DNA of 27,436 nucleotides, taken from the NCBI GenBank assembly GCA_003521145.1, contig DOTL01000053.1, forward strand, positions 1 to 27,436, written 5' to 3'. Within the stretch, counting starts at the first letter, position 1; each line of letters begins with the position of its first letter. The DNA comes from Streptococcus sp. (GTDB lineage Bacteria > Bacillota > Bacilli > Lactobacillales > Streptococcaceae). Positions 1-7,183 of this stretch are shown one piece after another. The notes under the pieces were generated by a model. The model was not told the DNA's origin. It saw nothing but the letters and a program-made list of their open reading frames with translations, and did not search any database. The translations under genes were made by a program, and so were the position numbers.

Positions 1-2
1 AT

Positions 3-62
3 AGGAATAAATCTCTTTCTAGTAATGTTTTGCAACTCTACTATAACGGATTTATTCCTTTT
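3..62. repeat. 11-bp inverted repeat with a wide loop
   Basis: AGGAATAAATC at 3-13 is the exact reverse complement of 49-59, and a T-run follows on the plus strand. The loop is 35 nt and holds a weaker TAGTA/TACTA pairing. It could be the terminator of a plus-strand gene lying left of the window, or the edge of a small repeat element. The window starts too close to decide. Confidence 0.4.
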
Positions 63-86
63 TGTGTTTACACAACTTATTTTACA

Positions 87-140
87 CTACCTATGCACCA
101 AAAACTGCTTATCATTATGTGCTGTGATAGGTGGTTTTTT
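87..140 (+). terminator. Hairpin plus T6, terminator-like on plus
   Basis: CTACCTAT (87-94) pairs with ATAGGTGG (127-134, one G-U), and GCAC (95-98) pairs with GTGC (119-122) inside it, leaving a 4-nt bulge. Six T follow directly (135-140). This is the form of a rho-independent terminator on plus. No plus-strand gene is visible between position 1 and here, so it would end a transcript that starts at the left edge or outside the window. Confidence 0.45.
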
Positions 141-180
141 ATATAAATCTTTTAAATATTAATTTTAACTAATAAACATT

Positions 181-243
181 AAAAAACCACTCTATATTAG
201 AGTGGCTCTAATTTATGATTGGGAAGTGTGAGTTTCCTCTTGC
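181..243 (-). ncRNA. Candidate ~63-nt small RNA
   Basis: A sigma-A-like promoter on minus (TTGCAA at 277-272, 16 bp, TATACT at 255-250 with a TG one base upstream) predicts a start near 243. An 8-bp perfect hairpin (CCACTCTA 187-194 / TAGAGTGG 198-205) followed by six U (186-181) would end the RNA about 63 nt later. The transcript has no AUG-started reading frame. I do not recognise it as a known family, and no CiaR-type TTTAAG repeat lies upstream. Promoter and terminator are seen; the RNA is inferred. Confidence 0.35.
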
Positions 244-249
244 TGTCTA

Positions 250-277
250 AGTATATCATACTCTCTCATAATTGCAA
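250..277 (-). promoter_or_regulatory. Promoter for the small-RNA candidate
   Basis: On minus, TTGCAA (-35, 272-277), a 16-bp spacer, and TATACT (-10, 250-255) with an extended TG motif. It sits directly after the csp terminator, so it would be insulated from csp read-through. Confidence 0.4.
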
Positions 278-327
278 CTGAATATAAAAAAAAGCTGAAG
301 TCATGACTCCAGCTTTTTTATATTCAG
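278..327 (-). terminator. csp terminator (long symmetric hairpin)
   Basis: The whole 50-nt segment is a near-perfect inverted repeat. CTGAATATA at 278-286 pairs with 319-327, and inside it A-rich/T-rich arms flank AGCTG(a)AGTC / GACT(c)CAGCT. On minus the GC-containing stem is followed by a U-run, seven nucleotides after the csp stop codon. The symmetry would let it work in both directions. Confidence 0.8.
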
Positions 328-333
328 ATACAA

Positions 334-534
334 TTATGCTTTTCTGATATTAACTGCTTGAGGTCCACGTTGACCTACTTCAACATCAAATTCAACTTTT
401 TGATCTTCGTCAAGTGATTTGAATCCATCAGATTGAATTGATGAGAAGTGAGCGAACAAATCTTGACCATCTTCAGAGGTAATAAAACCAAATCCTTTAG
501 TAGCGTTAAACCATTTTACTGTTCCATTTGCCAT
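334..534 (-). CDS. csp: Cold-shock domain protein
   Basis: A 66-residue single cold-shock-domain protein of normal length, beginning MANGTVKWFN. The two RNA-binding motifs are visible: KGFGFI (RNP1, about residues 13-18) and LFAHF (RNP2, about 27-31). Proteins of this family bind single-stranded nucleic acid and act as RNA chaperones. The ATG at 534 is chosen because AAAGGAAA lies about 7 nt upstream and family members begin here. An in-frame extension of 25 residues to 609 exists, but its AAGGAG overlaps the predicted transcription start and its residues look unlike the family. It has its own promoter about 100 nt upstream and its own terminator, so it is monocistronic, with a leader of roughly 87 nt. 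A long leader is common for cold-shock genes. Confidence 0.93.
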   Translation of the reverse strand: MANGTVKWFNATKGFGFITSEDGQDLFAHFSSIQSDGFKSLDEDQKVEFDVEVGQRGPQAVNIRKA

Positions 535-627
535 AATATATTTATTTCCTTTCGACAAAATTGTAAATCTTATTTTGCGAAAAGTGAATCTAAAAAACAT
601 TTTACTCATTACAAAACCTACTCCTTC

Positions 628-656
628 ATAGTAACACTAATTATACTCAATGTCAA
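628..656 (-). promoter_or_regulatory. csp promoter
   Basis: On minus, a consensus TTGACA (651-656), a 17-bp spacer and TACTAT (628-633). The predicted start near 621 gives a leader of about 87 nt. The -35 box begins two bases after the last base of the truncated dipeptidase reading frame. Confidence 0.75.
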
Positions 657-657
657 G

Positions 658-1116
658 CTATTCTCTGATTGACTCGTAAGTTCCGTAAGTTTCAAGGAGT
701 TCTCCCAAACGAAAGACACCTTCACGCGCCGTCTCGATATACGGCAAGACCAAAGTCAACATATCCTCTTCTCCAAAACCATCTTTAACAAGAGGATCCG
801 CACCGAGAACACGCGCATTGGTCGTGATTGTTTCTGTTGCACTCATGGAAACATTAGCTGAGTTAATACCAGCTTCACCCCAAATACCATTTTTACAAAG
901 TGCATCTGGAACAGAAGTATAACGTAGATGATTATCTGGTAAATCAATTGAAAATTTGCTAAGCACAGACTGGTAATGACGCGGTTAGTCTTCAGGGGTC
1001 ACGACGAGAAATTCTTTGGGCGTAAAAACGCCAGATTGAGAATCCTCAGTACGTGCAATCATGGTAGAGCCGTCATATGAGGCTTTCTTACCTACTAAAA
1101 TCGTTGTACAAGCCAT
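658..1116 (-). pseudogene. pepD: Dipeptidase A (peptidase family C69/U34), nonsense + truncated
   Basis: Reading from the ATG at 1116 gives MACTTILVGKKASYDGSTM, the N-terminus of C69 dipeptidases, including Cys3, which becomes the catalytic N-terminal nucleophile. AAAGGAAG precedes the start. Codon 44 is TAA (987-985), where relatives are expected to have a Gln codon, so a single C-to-T change explains it. The same frame then continues with clear family sequence (for example NGIWGEAGINSANVSMSATE) as far as TYGTYES, and ends four codons later. Only about 152 of the usual ~470 residues remain, so the 3' two-thirds has been deleted or replaced. The start lies 17 nt after whiA, so it was once the last gene of the rapZ-yvcK-whiA operon. 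A functional product is not expected. Confidence 0.88.
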
Positions 1117-1133
1117 AAAAGCTTCCTTTATAC

Positions 1134-2045
1134 TTACAAATCGTCCGCAATCTTATTGATTTTTCTGAGACGATGGTTAACACCACTCTTGGTCAGAGGA
1201 GGTTCTATACTATCTGCGATCTGCTGGATAGAGTAATCTGGATTGGCAATACGGAGTTGGGCAACTTGGCGCAGCTCCACCGGTAAAATCTCCAAGCCAA
1301 CCGTATCCATAATCTTGATAATATTATTAATTGTTTTCATACTAGCACTAATCGTTCTAGCAATATTAGCTGTTTCCGCATTATTGGCACGATTCAGATC
1401 ATTTTTGGTCTCTCGCATAATTTTGACCTCTTCGAAGGTATCCTTAGAGTTCATTGCACCAATAACAAGAAGGAGATCCATAATATCCTCAGCTTTTTGA
1501 AGATAGGTCACAAAACCATTTTTATGACTCAAAACCTTAGCATCGAGCATAAATTTTTTCATGAGAGAAGCTAAGTCCTCTGCGTGGTCTTGGTAAACGG
1601 AAAAAATTTCTAATTGATAACGGCCTTTTTCAGGGTCACGAACTGTTCCAGTCGCCAAAAAAGCGCCTCGTAAATACGACCTTCCAGCTTCGTCGTCTTC
1701 CATTACTAATGTTTCAATGCCTGTTTCAAAACCAAAGAAAGAATCTGCCAATTGTAAATCTGACAAAATATCATTGACATGGTCAGCTACAAAAACCGTG
1801 TAAACACGATTTTTCTTGAGATTGGTCTTGTTGTGATGTCTTAATTCGGGATTACTCTGATAACGACTTTCCATTAATTGGTAGATGTGTCGCGCAATTT
1901 TTGCATTTTCTGTAGATATGGAAAGAGTCAATCCTTGATTAGTCAAGCCAACAGAACCAGACATCTTAATCAATGCTGACAATTCAGCCTTGTCTTTGCT
2001 TGAAGCTGCAATTATCTCTTCTTTAACCTTAATTGTGAAACTCAT
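1134..2045 (-). CDS. whiA: Sporulation/division regulator WhiA
   Basis: 303 residues, normal for the family. WhiA is a DNA-binding protein with an N-terminal domain related to LAGLIDADG homing endonucleases and a C-terminal helix-turn-helix. In non-sporulating Firmicutes it affects cell division and chromosome segregation. The start MSFTIKVKEEI and the C-terminal segment VAQLRIANPDYSIQQIADS (about residues 262-280) followed by GVNHRLRKI match the family. Its ATG overlaps the yvcK stop in an ATGA, which indicates translational coupling. The rapZ-yvcK-whiA order is conserved in Firmicutes. Recognition is by sequence and context. Confidence 0.95.
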   Translation of the reverse strand: MSFTIKVKEEIIAASSKDKAELSALIKMSGSVGLTNQGLTLSISTENAKIARHIYQLMESRYQSNPELRHHNKTNLKKNRVYTVFVADHVNDILSDLQLADSFFGFETGIETLVMEDDEAGRSYLRGAFLATGTVRDPEKGRYQLEIFSVYQDHAEDLASLMKKFMLDAKVLSHKNGFVTYLQKAEDIMDLLLVIGAMNSKDTFEEVKIMRETKNDLNRANNAETANIARTISASMKTINNIIKIMDTVGLEILPVELRQVAQLRIANPDYSIQQIADSIEPPLTKSGVNHRLRKINKIADDL

Positions 2046-3016
2046 GACTTATTCCTCACTAGATGCATGAGCTCATCCACTACCAAGTCACCATGGTGGA
2101 AGGCACCACCATTTTCAAGTCGCAAAAAATTAGAAGACACAACTGTTTTTGCTTCACGACGTAAGCCCTCAAAATCATGCTCAACCTGAACAAGGTATTC
2201 ATCAAATTTATTACTAGCCATGTATTCCTTAGGCACTTTCTTGATGTTAACTAAAACATTGTCAATCACATCGGAGCCAAGGTGACGATTAAGAACAGCC
2301 ACATGGTCGGCATCTGAAAATTGCTCAGTTTCTCCGTACTGCGTCATAATATTACAAATGTATGTGACATCAGCCTTGGTCTCAATAAGAGCCTGACGAA
2401 TCTCTGGTATCACCAAGTTGGGCAAAATCGATGTATAAAGAGATCCAGGACCTAAAACAATCATATCACTATTCATAATAGCATCAACAACCTTACGACT
2501 GGCCTTAGGCTCCTCATCATTGTAGGTATTGGTCACATAAACGCGCTCTATCATGCCATCGTACTGGGCAATACTACTCTCACCTGCTACTTCATGACCA
2601 TCTTGAAAAACGGCATGAAGCGTCAAGGGAATCTCACTTGCAGGATAAATTTTTCCTGTGACGTGGAAAAACTTCGTCAGAAGTTGCATGGCATTATAGG
2701 TAGAACTCTGCATTTCTGAAATTCCAGCGATGATTAGATTTCCGAGTGGATGTCCAGCCAAAGCGCCATCTGTTTTATCAAAACGATATTGGAAAACTCT
2801 TTCATAAAGTTTAGGCATGTCACTCATAGCTACCAAAACATTACGCAAATCCCCTGGAGGTGTCAGTTGCATGATATCACGCAAATCCCCTGAAGAACCG
2901 CCATCATCAGCTACAGTTACCACAGCAGTGATATCAACATCCTTATGACGCAAACTACGAAGAATGACTGGAATACCAGTTCCCCCACCTATTACTGTAA
3001 TTCTTGGTTTTTTCAT
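2042..3016 (-). CDS. yvcK: YvcK/GlmR (CofD-like, UDP-sugar-binding regulator)
   Basis: 324 residues. The N-terminal nucleotide-binding loop GGGTG (residues 10-14) is followed by VVTVADDGGSSGDLR and the PPGDLRNVL motif, typical of the gluconeogenesis-factor/CofD superfamily. In Bacillus the protein (GlmR) binds UDP-GlcNAc and supports carbon flow into cell-wall precursors. In pneumococcus YvcK affects cell shape. Both ends overlap neighbours by four bases (ATGA with rapZ upstream and whiA downstream), so the three proteins are translated from one message. The function in this organism is inferred from the family. Confidence 0.94.
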   Translation of the reverse strand: MKKPRITVIGGGTGIPVILRSLRHKDVDITAVVTVADDGGSSGDLRDIMQLTPPGDLRNVLVAMSDMPKLYERVFQYRFDKTDGALAGHPLGNLIIAGISEMQSSTYNAMQLLTKFFHVTGKIYPASEIPLTLHAVFQDGHEVAGESSIAQYDGMIERVYVTNTYNDEEPKASRKVVDAIMNSDMIVLGPGSLYTSILPNLVIPEIRQALIETKADVTYICNIMTQYGETEQFSDADHVAVLNRHLGSDVIDNVLVNIKKVPKEYMASNKFDEYLVQVEHDFEGLRREAKTVVSSNFLRLENGGAFHHGDLVVDELMHLVRNKS

Positions 3017-3903
3017 GAACGATTCATCGTCTCCTTACGTCGATCCTTATCACGATGTGTTTCATTGACTGTCCAATCATTTTTTAGATCTTGGACTAGA
3101 CGATGTGCAAAAGCTACACTACGGTGTTGACCACCTGTACACCCAACAGCAATAGTAAGAACAGACTTACCTTCTTTTTTGTAGCCAGGTAAGATTGGTT
3201 TAATAAGCTGTATCAAATGATTGTAAAAGTCTTCTGATTCCGTATGCTTCATGACATAATCAAAAACCTCTTTATCCAAACCTGTGAGGTTACGAAGGGC
3301 AGGATCATAATAAGGGTTTGGCAAGAAACGGACATCAAATACCAAGTCCGCATCCAGAGGCAAACCATATTTAAAACCAAAACTCAAAACTTCAATACGA
3401 AAAGGAAATTGGTCTTGTTCAGATGAGAACTGTTCAGAAATAGCCTTACGCAGCTGGCGTGGAGTCAATTCTGTCGTATCTACCACGTTTTGACTCAAAC
3501 TCTTAAGCGGTGACAAAAGCTCACGCTCTAACTTGATGCCATCCAAAACACGGCCATCTGCCGCAAGTGGGTGACTACGACGTGTCTCTTTGTAACGAGA
3601 AACCAATTCACCATCCGTGGCATCCAAGAATAGAATCTTGAAATTAAGTTCCTCATTGCTTTCCAATTTATCCAAAATATCGTTTATTTCATCGAAGAAC
3701 AAGCGACTTCGCATATCAACGACAAGAGCAATCTTATCTGTCTCTTCACTATGTCTTACCAATTCGATAACCTTTGGTACCAAAGAAGGCGGCATATTAT
3801 CAATAGTGAAGTATCCAATATCCTCAAAGGATTGAATCGCTACAGTCTTACCTGCCCCGCTCATCCCTGTTACAACAACTAAATTAATTTTTTTCATTCC
3901 CAT
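3013..3903 (-). CDS. rapZ: RapZ/YvcJ family nucleotide-binding protein
   Basis: 296 residues. The Walker A loop GMSGAGKT is at residues 13-20, followed by FEDIGYFTIDNMPP. The conserved C-terminal signature GCTGGQHRSVAFA lies at about 254-266. In E. coli RapZ is an RNA-binding adaptor for the GlmZ sRNA. In Firmicutes the homologue YvcJ hydrolyses nucleotides, and its link to sRNA is not established. The start at 3903 (MGMKKIN) has AAGGGGAG 4-5 nt upstream. The second ATG at 3897 (MKKIN) is better spaced and equally plausible. The 5' end overlaps the DUF1003 gene by 20 bp and the 3' end overlaps yvcK by 4 bp. The last ~15 residues are very basic. Confidence 0.93.
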   Translation of the reverse strand: MGMKKINLVVVTGMSGAGKTVAIQSFEDIGYFTIDNMPPSLVPKVIELVRHSEETDKIALVVDMRSRLFFDEINDILDKLESNEELNFKILFLDATDGELVSRYKETRRSHPLAADGRVLDGIKLERELLSPLKSLSQNVVDTTELTPRQLRKAISEQFSSEQDQFPFRIEVLSFGFKYGLPLDADLVFDVRFLPNPYYDPALRNLTGLDKEVFDYVMKHTESEDFYNHLIQLIKPILPGYKKEGKSVLTIAVGCTGGQHRSVAFAHRLVQDLKNDWTVNETHRDKDRRKETMNRS

Positions 3904-4654
3904 GAGACTCCCCTTCTAGTCTTTCCTCTTTCAAGACACGAATATCGTCTGACATTTTTTTAACTTGTTGGCTAACCCCCATAATCATTTGTGTCTGCAA
4001 TTTTTGAATTGTCAAAAGATCTGATTGGTCTTGTTGGACCAAGTGGTCAATTTTTTCATGCAAAAGTCGGATTTCTTCCTTTGACTGGTTATTGACGTGA
4101 TAGTCGTTACGCGCTTGTAAACGGTCGTAATCCGATGCCCGATTCTGACTCATCATAATCAATGGTGCCTGAACAGCCGCTAGAGTGGACAAGGCCAGAT
4201 TCAACAAAATGAATGGATACTTATCAAAAGCAATCCCAAAGGGTTGAACAACATTCAGCGCCATCCAAATAGCCATAAAAGCAACAAATGACAAGATAAA
4301 AGTCCAAGATCCACCAAATCGGGCCACGTCATCCGCCACTTTTTGACCAAAAGTAATCCTACTATCCAGCTGTTCTTGAATATCTTGATCCTCGTAAATA
4401 AAACCTTTGTTAACATCGTGAACGGTTTTCCTAACATGTTCGTTTTTCTCATTAGCATTAGCAATGACTTCATCAAGAAAAACTAACCTATAATCTAAAA
4501 GACTGATATTACTAATAAAATCATGTGCTTGTAAATCAGGGTAATCTTTTTTCAAAAGCACCTGCAAACGACTATTTAGACGTTCGAAATAAGAGCCATC
4601 GATTTCATCGAACCACTCTTTAGAGATATAATCCTGAACTCTCTTAACCTGCAT
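3884..4654 (-). CDS. DUF1003 membrane protein
   Basis: 256 residues. Two hydrophobic segments are visible at about 117-135 and 147-167. The region around them (RFGGSWTFI; LNLALSTLAAVQAPLIMMSQ; RLQARNDYHVN) is the DUF1003 signature. The N-terminal ~110 residues are soluble and charged. The C-terminal part (about 190-245) is rich in regularly spaced Leu/Ile/Met and looks like a coiled coil. Function unknown. It is the first gene of the operon: its stop lies 20 bp inside rapZ, so expression of rapZ-yvcK-whiA probably begins here. GAAGG precedes the ATG at a normal distance. An ATG-started shadow frame at 4255-4476 is not credible. Confidence 0.88.
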   Translation of the reverse strand: MQVKRVQDYISKEWFDEIDGSYFERLNSRLQVLLKKDYPDLQAHDFISNISLLDYRLVFLDEVIANANEKNEHVRKTVHDVNKGFIYEDQDIQEQLDSRITFGQKVADDVARFGGSWTFILSFVAFMAIWMALNVVQPFGIAFDKYPFILLNLALSTLAAVQAPLIMMSQNRASDYDRLQARNDYHVNNQSKEEIRLLHEKIDHLVQQDQSDLLTIQKLQTQMIMGVSQQVKKMSDDIRVLKEERLEGESHGNEKN

Positions 4655-4678
4655 ATTCTCGCCTTCTTTCTAGGATTT

Positions 4679-4709
4679 ATTATACCATATTAAAAGCTTA
4701 AACATTCAA
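4679..4709 (-). promoter_or_regulatory. Promoter of the DUF1003-rapZ-yvcK-whiA operon
   Basis: On minus, an extended -10 (TGGTATAAT, TATAAT at 4679-4684) with TTGAAT (4704-4709) 19 bp upstream. The long spacer is offset by the TG extension. The predicted start near 4672 leaves about 18 nt of leader containing the GAAGG ribosome site. Confidence 0.65.
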
Positions 4710-4713
4710 TAGA

Positions 4714-4747
4714 TAAAGGAAAAGAGTCCAAGACTAACCTCAGACTC
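4714..4747 (-). terminator. Weak terminator after the CAP-domain pseudogene
   Basis: On minus, GAGTC (4747-4743) pairs with GACTC (4728-4724) across a 14-nt loop, followed by TTTTCCTTT. The stem is short and the U-run is interrupted. It lies 34 nt past the restored stop codon of the upstream pseudogene. Confidence 0.4.
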
Positions 4748-4780
4748 CTCCATTATTGGGACAATTAATTTAAAATCTTC

Positions 4781-6369
4781 TTATTGGTAATTCAAAGTCC
4801 AGTAGTAAGTACCATCACCTGCGACAACACAGCAACTGCAGCTTGAGTAGCATCTGGACTCATGAGAAGTTCACGAATACCACTACTCAACCATTTATTG
4901 GCGACAACTGAACCATCAGATTCACGGCGGTAAACAATACCATCACTGTTGTAAGTGTGTGAAATATCTTTGGCATGTGGAAGGGTTGTGCAATTGTAAA
5001 GATCATCAGACCATGAAAGTGCTGGCAAACCAGGCTGTGCGCTGTGCATTGATTTCATTAAAAGCAGCCTTAGCTGAGTCCACTTCAACGTAATCAGAAT
5101 TTTCAGTTGGTTCTACATGATAAACAAATTTAACATATCCAAATTCAACATCACTATATTTTTTGTCGTCAACACCGCTCTTGCGATTAGCTGTAATAAC
5201 ATAGTCACGTACCCAAGCACTGCCCTTAGAAGCGTTGAAGTTGTCAACATCTTCAATTTTCCAAGTTACATTACAATTCCAGTCAGCATTGTCTATGAAT
5301 TTTGGAATGAAAGTGCTTCTCCTGCTTTACCAGTGCCAACTACATTTTCAGAATACAATTTAACACTTGACGCGTTGTCATCATACATGTATTCATCGTT
5401 TCCTGCTGGTTTATAGAAATCTGGATCAAGCTCAGGGTCATCATTGGCAGTGCCATTGTAGATTTTCCACTTTCCATAAACCCATTTGTAGTGACCATCG
5501 ATACCACGCGCATTATCTTCATCTGTCAATGCTACACGGTAGTAACAGGTACCGTTGTCATCTACAAATAGTGGATCTAAGTACATGCGATAATCTGTTG
5601 GTGGCAATGTTGATTTTGGCAACTTATTATAGTCAATGTTTGTTTCAGGCGCATACGGTGGTTTTTCAAGTCCAGGAGCTTCAGAACTTGTTTTTGATGT
5701 TGAACCTGTCTCTGAAGTTGCTGTTGAAGAAGATTCAGAAGTTACAGACGAACTTGAGTTACCAGTTGAAGCCGCTTCTGAAGTTGAATCCACGGTTGAA
5801 GCTACTTCTGAACTTGCTGATGAAGTTGAATCTACAGTTGAAGTTGTTGGAGCTTCAGAATCTGTGCTTGAAGCCTTAACAAGCACCCACTTACCATTTG
5901 AATAATAGTAGTAATCGCCATTATCTTTCAAATAATAGTGAGTACCATTTTCGTAAAGGTAGTGAGGGTCATTTCTCAAAAACTCATAACCTGTCTTTTG
6001 TGTATTATTAGAAGCACTATTGTTGTTATTATAGTCACCACCACGAACCCAACGACCGTTATAGTTAACATAGTAGCTACCATCACTCAAGATATAGTAC
6101 AAATACCCATTGCTATAGCGGTAAGTACCTGATTCGTTGTAGTTGTTGTAACCAGGATTATAGTTGTTATAGGCATAATTATAGTTATAATTATAGCCAT
6201 AGTTATAGTTTGGATAATAGTTGTTATACCATGGATTATAAGAATAGTTATTATAGTAACCTCGGCCATAATAACTATCGGCCTGTGCATGATCATTACC
6301 AACTACCGTTGGTGCTAATATTGCTGCCCCTAAAACAGCGCACGAAAATAGACCTAAACTTTTTCTCAT
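4781..6369 (-). pseudogene. Secreted Tyr/Asn-rich CAP (SCP/PR-1) domain protein, three frameshifts
   Basis: From the ATG at 6369 (AAGGGGA 8 nt upstream) the protein has: a signal peptide (about 1-31, ending near HAQA); a Tyr/Asn low-complexity tract (about 32-80); two similar aromatic segments ending NGRWV and NGKWVLV (about 83-108 and 136-163); a Ser/Thr/Glu linker (about 167-235); and a C-terminal region including ALSWSDDLY and GIRELLMSPDA, which resembles CAP/SCP extracellular domains. The frame is broken three times. The first break is a net one-base loss in a four-base homopolymer (T5300-5303), giving a stop at 5293. The second is a 7-bp tandem duplication (5034-5040/5041-5047). The third is an apparent GT duplication near 4823-4830. 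Joining the frames restores a C-terminus GDGTYYWTLNYQ with stop at 4781. No LPXTG anchor is present. Family assignment is moderate; the frame breaks are read directly. Confidence 0.82.
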
Positions 6370-6409
6370 TGTCTTCATCCCCTTTTTTAAAAACAAATAT
6401 ACCTTTTAT

Positions 6410-6424
6410 AAGCAAGCGCTTACG
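6410..6424. promoter_or_regulatory. Possible CcpA (cre) operator
   Basis: AAGCAAGCGCTTACG matches the relaxed cre consensus WTGNAANCGNWNNCW with two mismatches on either strand and contains the perfect 8-bp palindrome AAGCGCTT. It lies about 10-25 bp downstream of the predicted transcription start, a position where CcpA acts as a roadblock. Binding is inferred from the motif only. Confidence 0.35.
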
Positions 6425-6441
6425 CTTCTATTTATAATTTA

Positions 6442-6470
6442 ATTGTAGGAGATAATACTTCTATTGTCAA
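6442..6470 (-). promoter_or_regulatory. Strong promoter of the CAP-domain gene
   Basis: On minus, a consensus TTGACA (6465-6470), a 17-bp spacer and TACAAT (6442-6447). The predicted start is near 6435, leaving a leader of about 65 nt. The broken gene therefore retains a near-consensus promoter. Confidence 0.78.
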
Positions 6471-6594
6471 ATTTTTTTAATAATAGAAGTTTCTAAGAAC
6501 AGACCAATAAAAAACTAACAATGACCTTACTTTTACTTGTAAAAAATAATTGATCAGCTTTCTTTTACACCCTAAAGACAGGTGTTTAACAAAA

Positions 6595-6622
6595 TAAAAA
6601 AGCCCTTAACATAAGGACTTTT
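6595..6622 (-). terminator. Terminator of the queuosine operon
   Basis: On minus, AGTCCTTA / TAAGGGCT (8 bp with one G-U) around a 3-nt loop, followed by TTTTTATTTT, ten bases after the queF stop. The remaining bases between here and the CAP-gene promoter (6481-6594) hold no gene, only a weak ACACC/GGTGT pairing. Confidence 0.8.
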
Positions 6623-6631
6623 AGCGTGATA

Positions 6632-7123
6632 TTAACGATTATCAATATTTTCTGGGTAAAGATCGTGATTAAAAAGACGTTGCTCTGCCATCTTTTCATA
6701 CTTAGTTTCTGGACGGCCATAATTATAATAAGGGTCAATAGAAATACCACCACGAGGTGTAAATTTACCCCAAACTTCTAAGTAACGAGGGTTCAAAAGC
6801 TCCACCAAATCTTTACCAATGGTATTAATACAGTTTTCATGGAAATCTCCGTGATTACGGTAACTAAAGAGGTAAAGCTTTAGAGATTTAGACTCAACGC
6901 AGAGCTGGTCTGGAATATAAGAAATATAGATACTTGCAAAATCAGGTTGGCCAGTAATAGGACAAAGTGACGTAAATTCTGGACAGTTGGATTTGATAAA
7001 GTAATCATTATCAGTGTGACGATTATCAAAAGACTCCAAGACTTGTGGAGAGTATTCAAAAATATAAGGTGTCTCCTTATTACCAAGGAGAGTGAGGTTT
7101 TTCATTTCTTCTTGTTGTGACAT
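6632..7123 (-). CDS. queF: NADPH-dependent 7-cyano-7-deazaguanine reductase
   Basis: 163 residues, the short single-domain (YkvM-type) form. It reduces preQ0 to preQ1, the last step of preQ1 synthesis. Cys54 in SLCPITGQPDF is the residue that forms the thioimide with the nitrile, and Asp61 follows in the same motif. The QueF signature ESKSLKLYL (about 77-85) and HENC (95-98) are also present. GAAGGAAG precedes the ATG. It lies 122 bp after queE, the longest gap in the operon, with a repeated 9-mer in between. The protein acts in the cytoplasm, and its product is inserted into tRNA by Tgt, which is not encoded in this window. Confidence 0.95.
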   Translation of the reverse strand: MSQQEEMKNLTLLGNKETPYIFEYSPQVLESFDNRHTDNDYFIKSNCPEFTSLCPITGQPDFASIYISYIPDQLCVESKSLKLYLFSYRNHGDFHENCINTIGKDLVELLNPRYLEVWGKFTPRGGISIDPYYNYGRPETKYEKMAEQRLFNHDLYPENIDNR

Positions 7124-7183
7124 TTTTCTTCCTTCGTTGTTAATTTTTCTAGACCTTTATATAGTCGATTTTTAATCTCAATT

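Noticed and set aside
4690..4706. CiaR-type TTTAAG direct repeat upstream of the DUF1003 gene
   Set aside because: Only one TTTAAG is present; the second half-site is absent at the required spacing.
5367..5905. Long plus-strand reading frames opposite the CAP-domain gene
   Set aside because: They are antisense to a Ser/Thr/Tyr-rich low-complexity coding region, give Leu- or Glu-rich repetitive products and have no ribosome site or promoter.
6120..6260. Tandem TAT/AAT pattern as a CRISPR or satellite array
   Set aside because: There is no constant repeat-spacer structure; it is coding low complexity.
6087..6302. Ile/Thr-rich alternative frame over the Tyr/Asn tract
   Set aside because: A frame shadow of the TAT/AAT codon repeats. 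The main frame has a signal peptide and family sequence.
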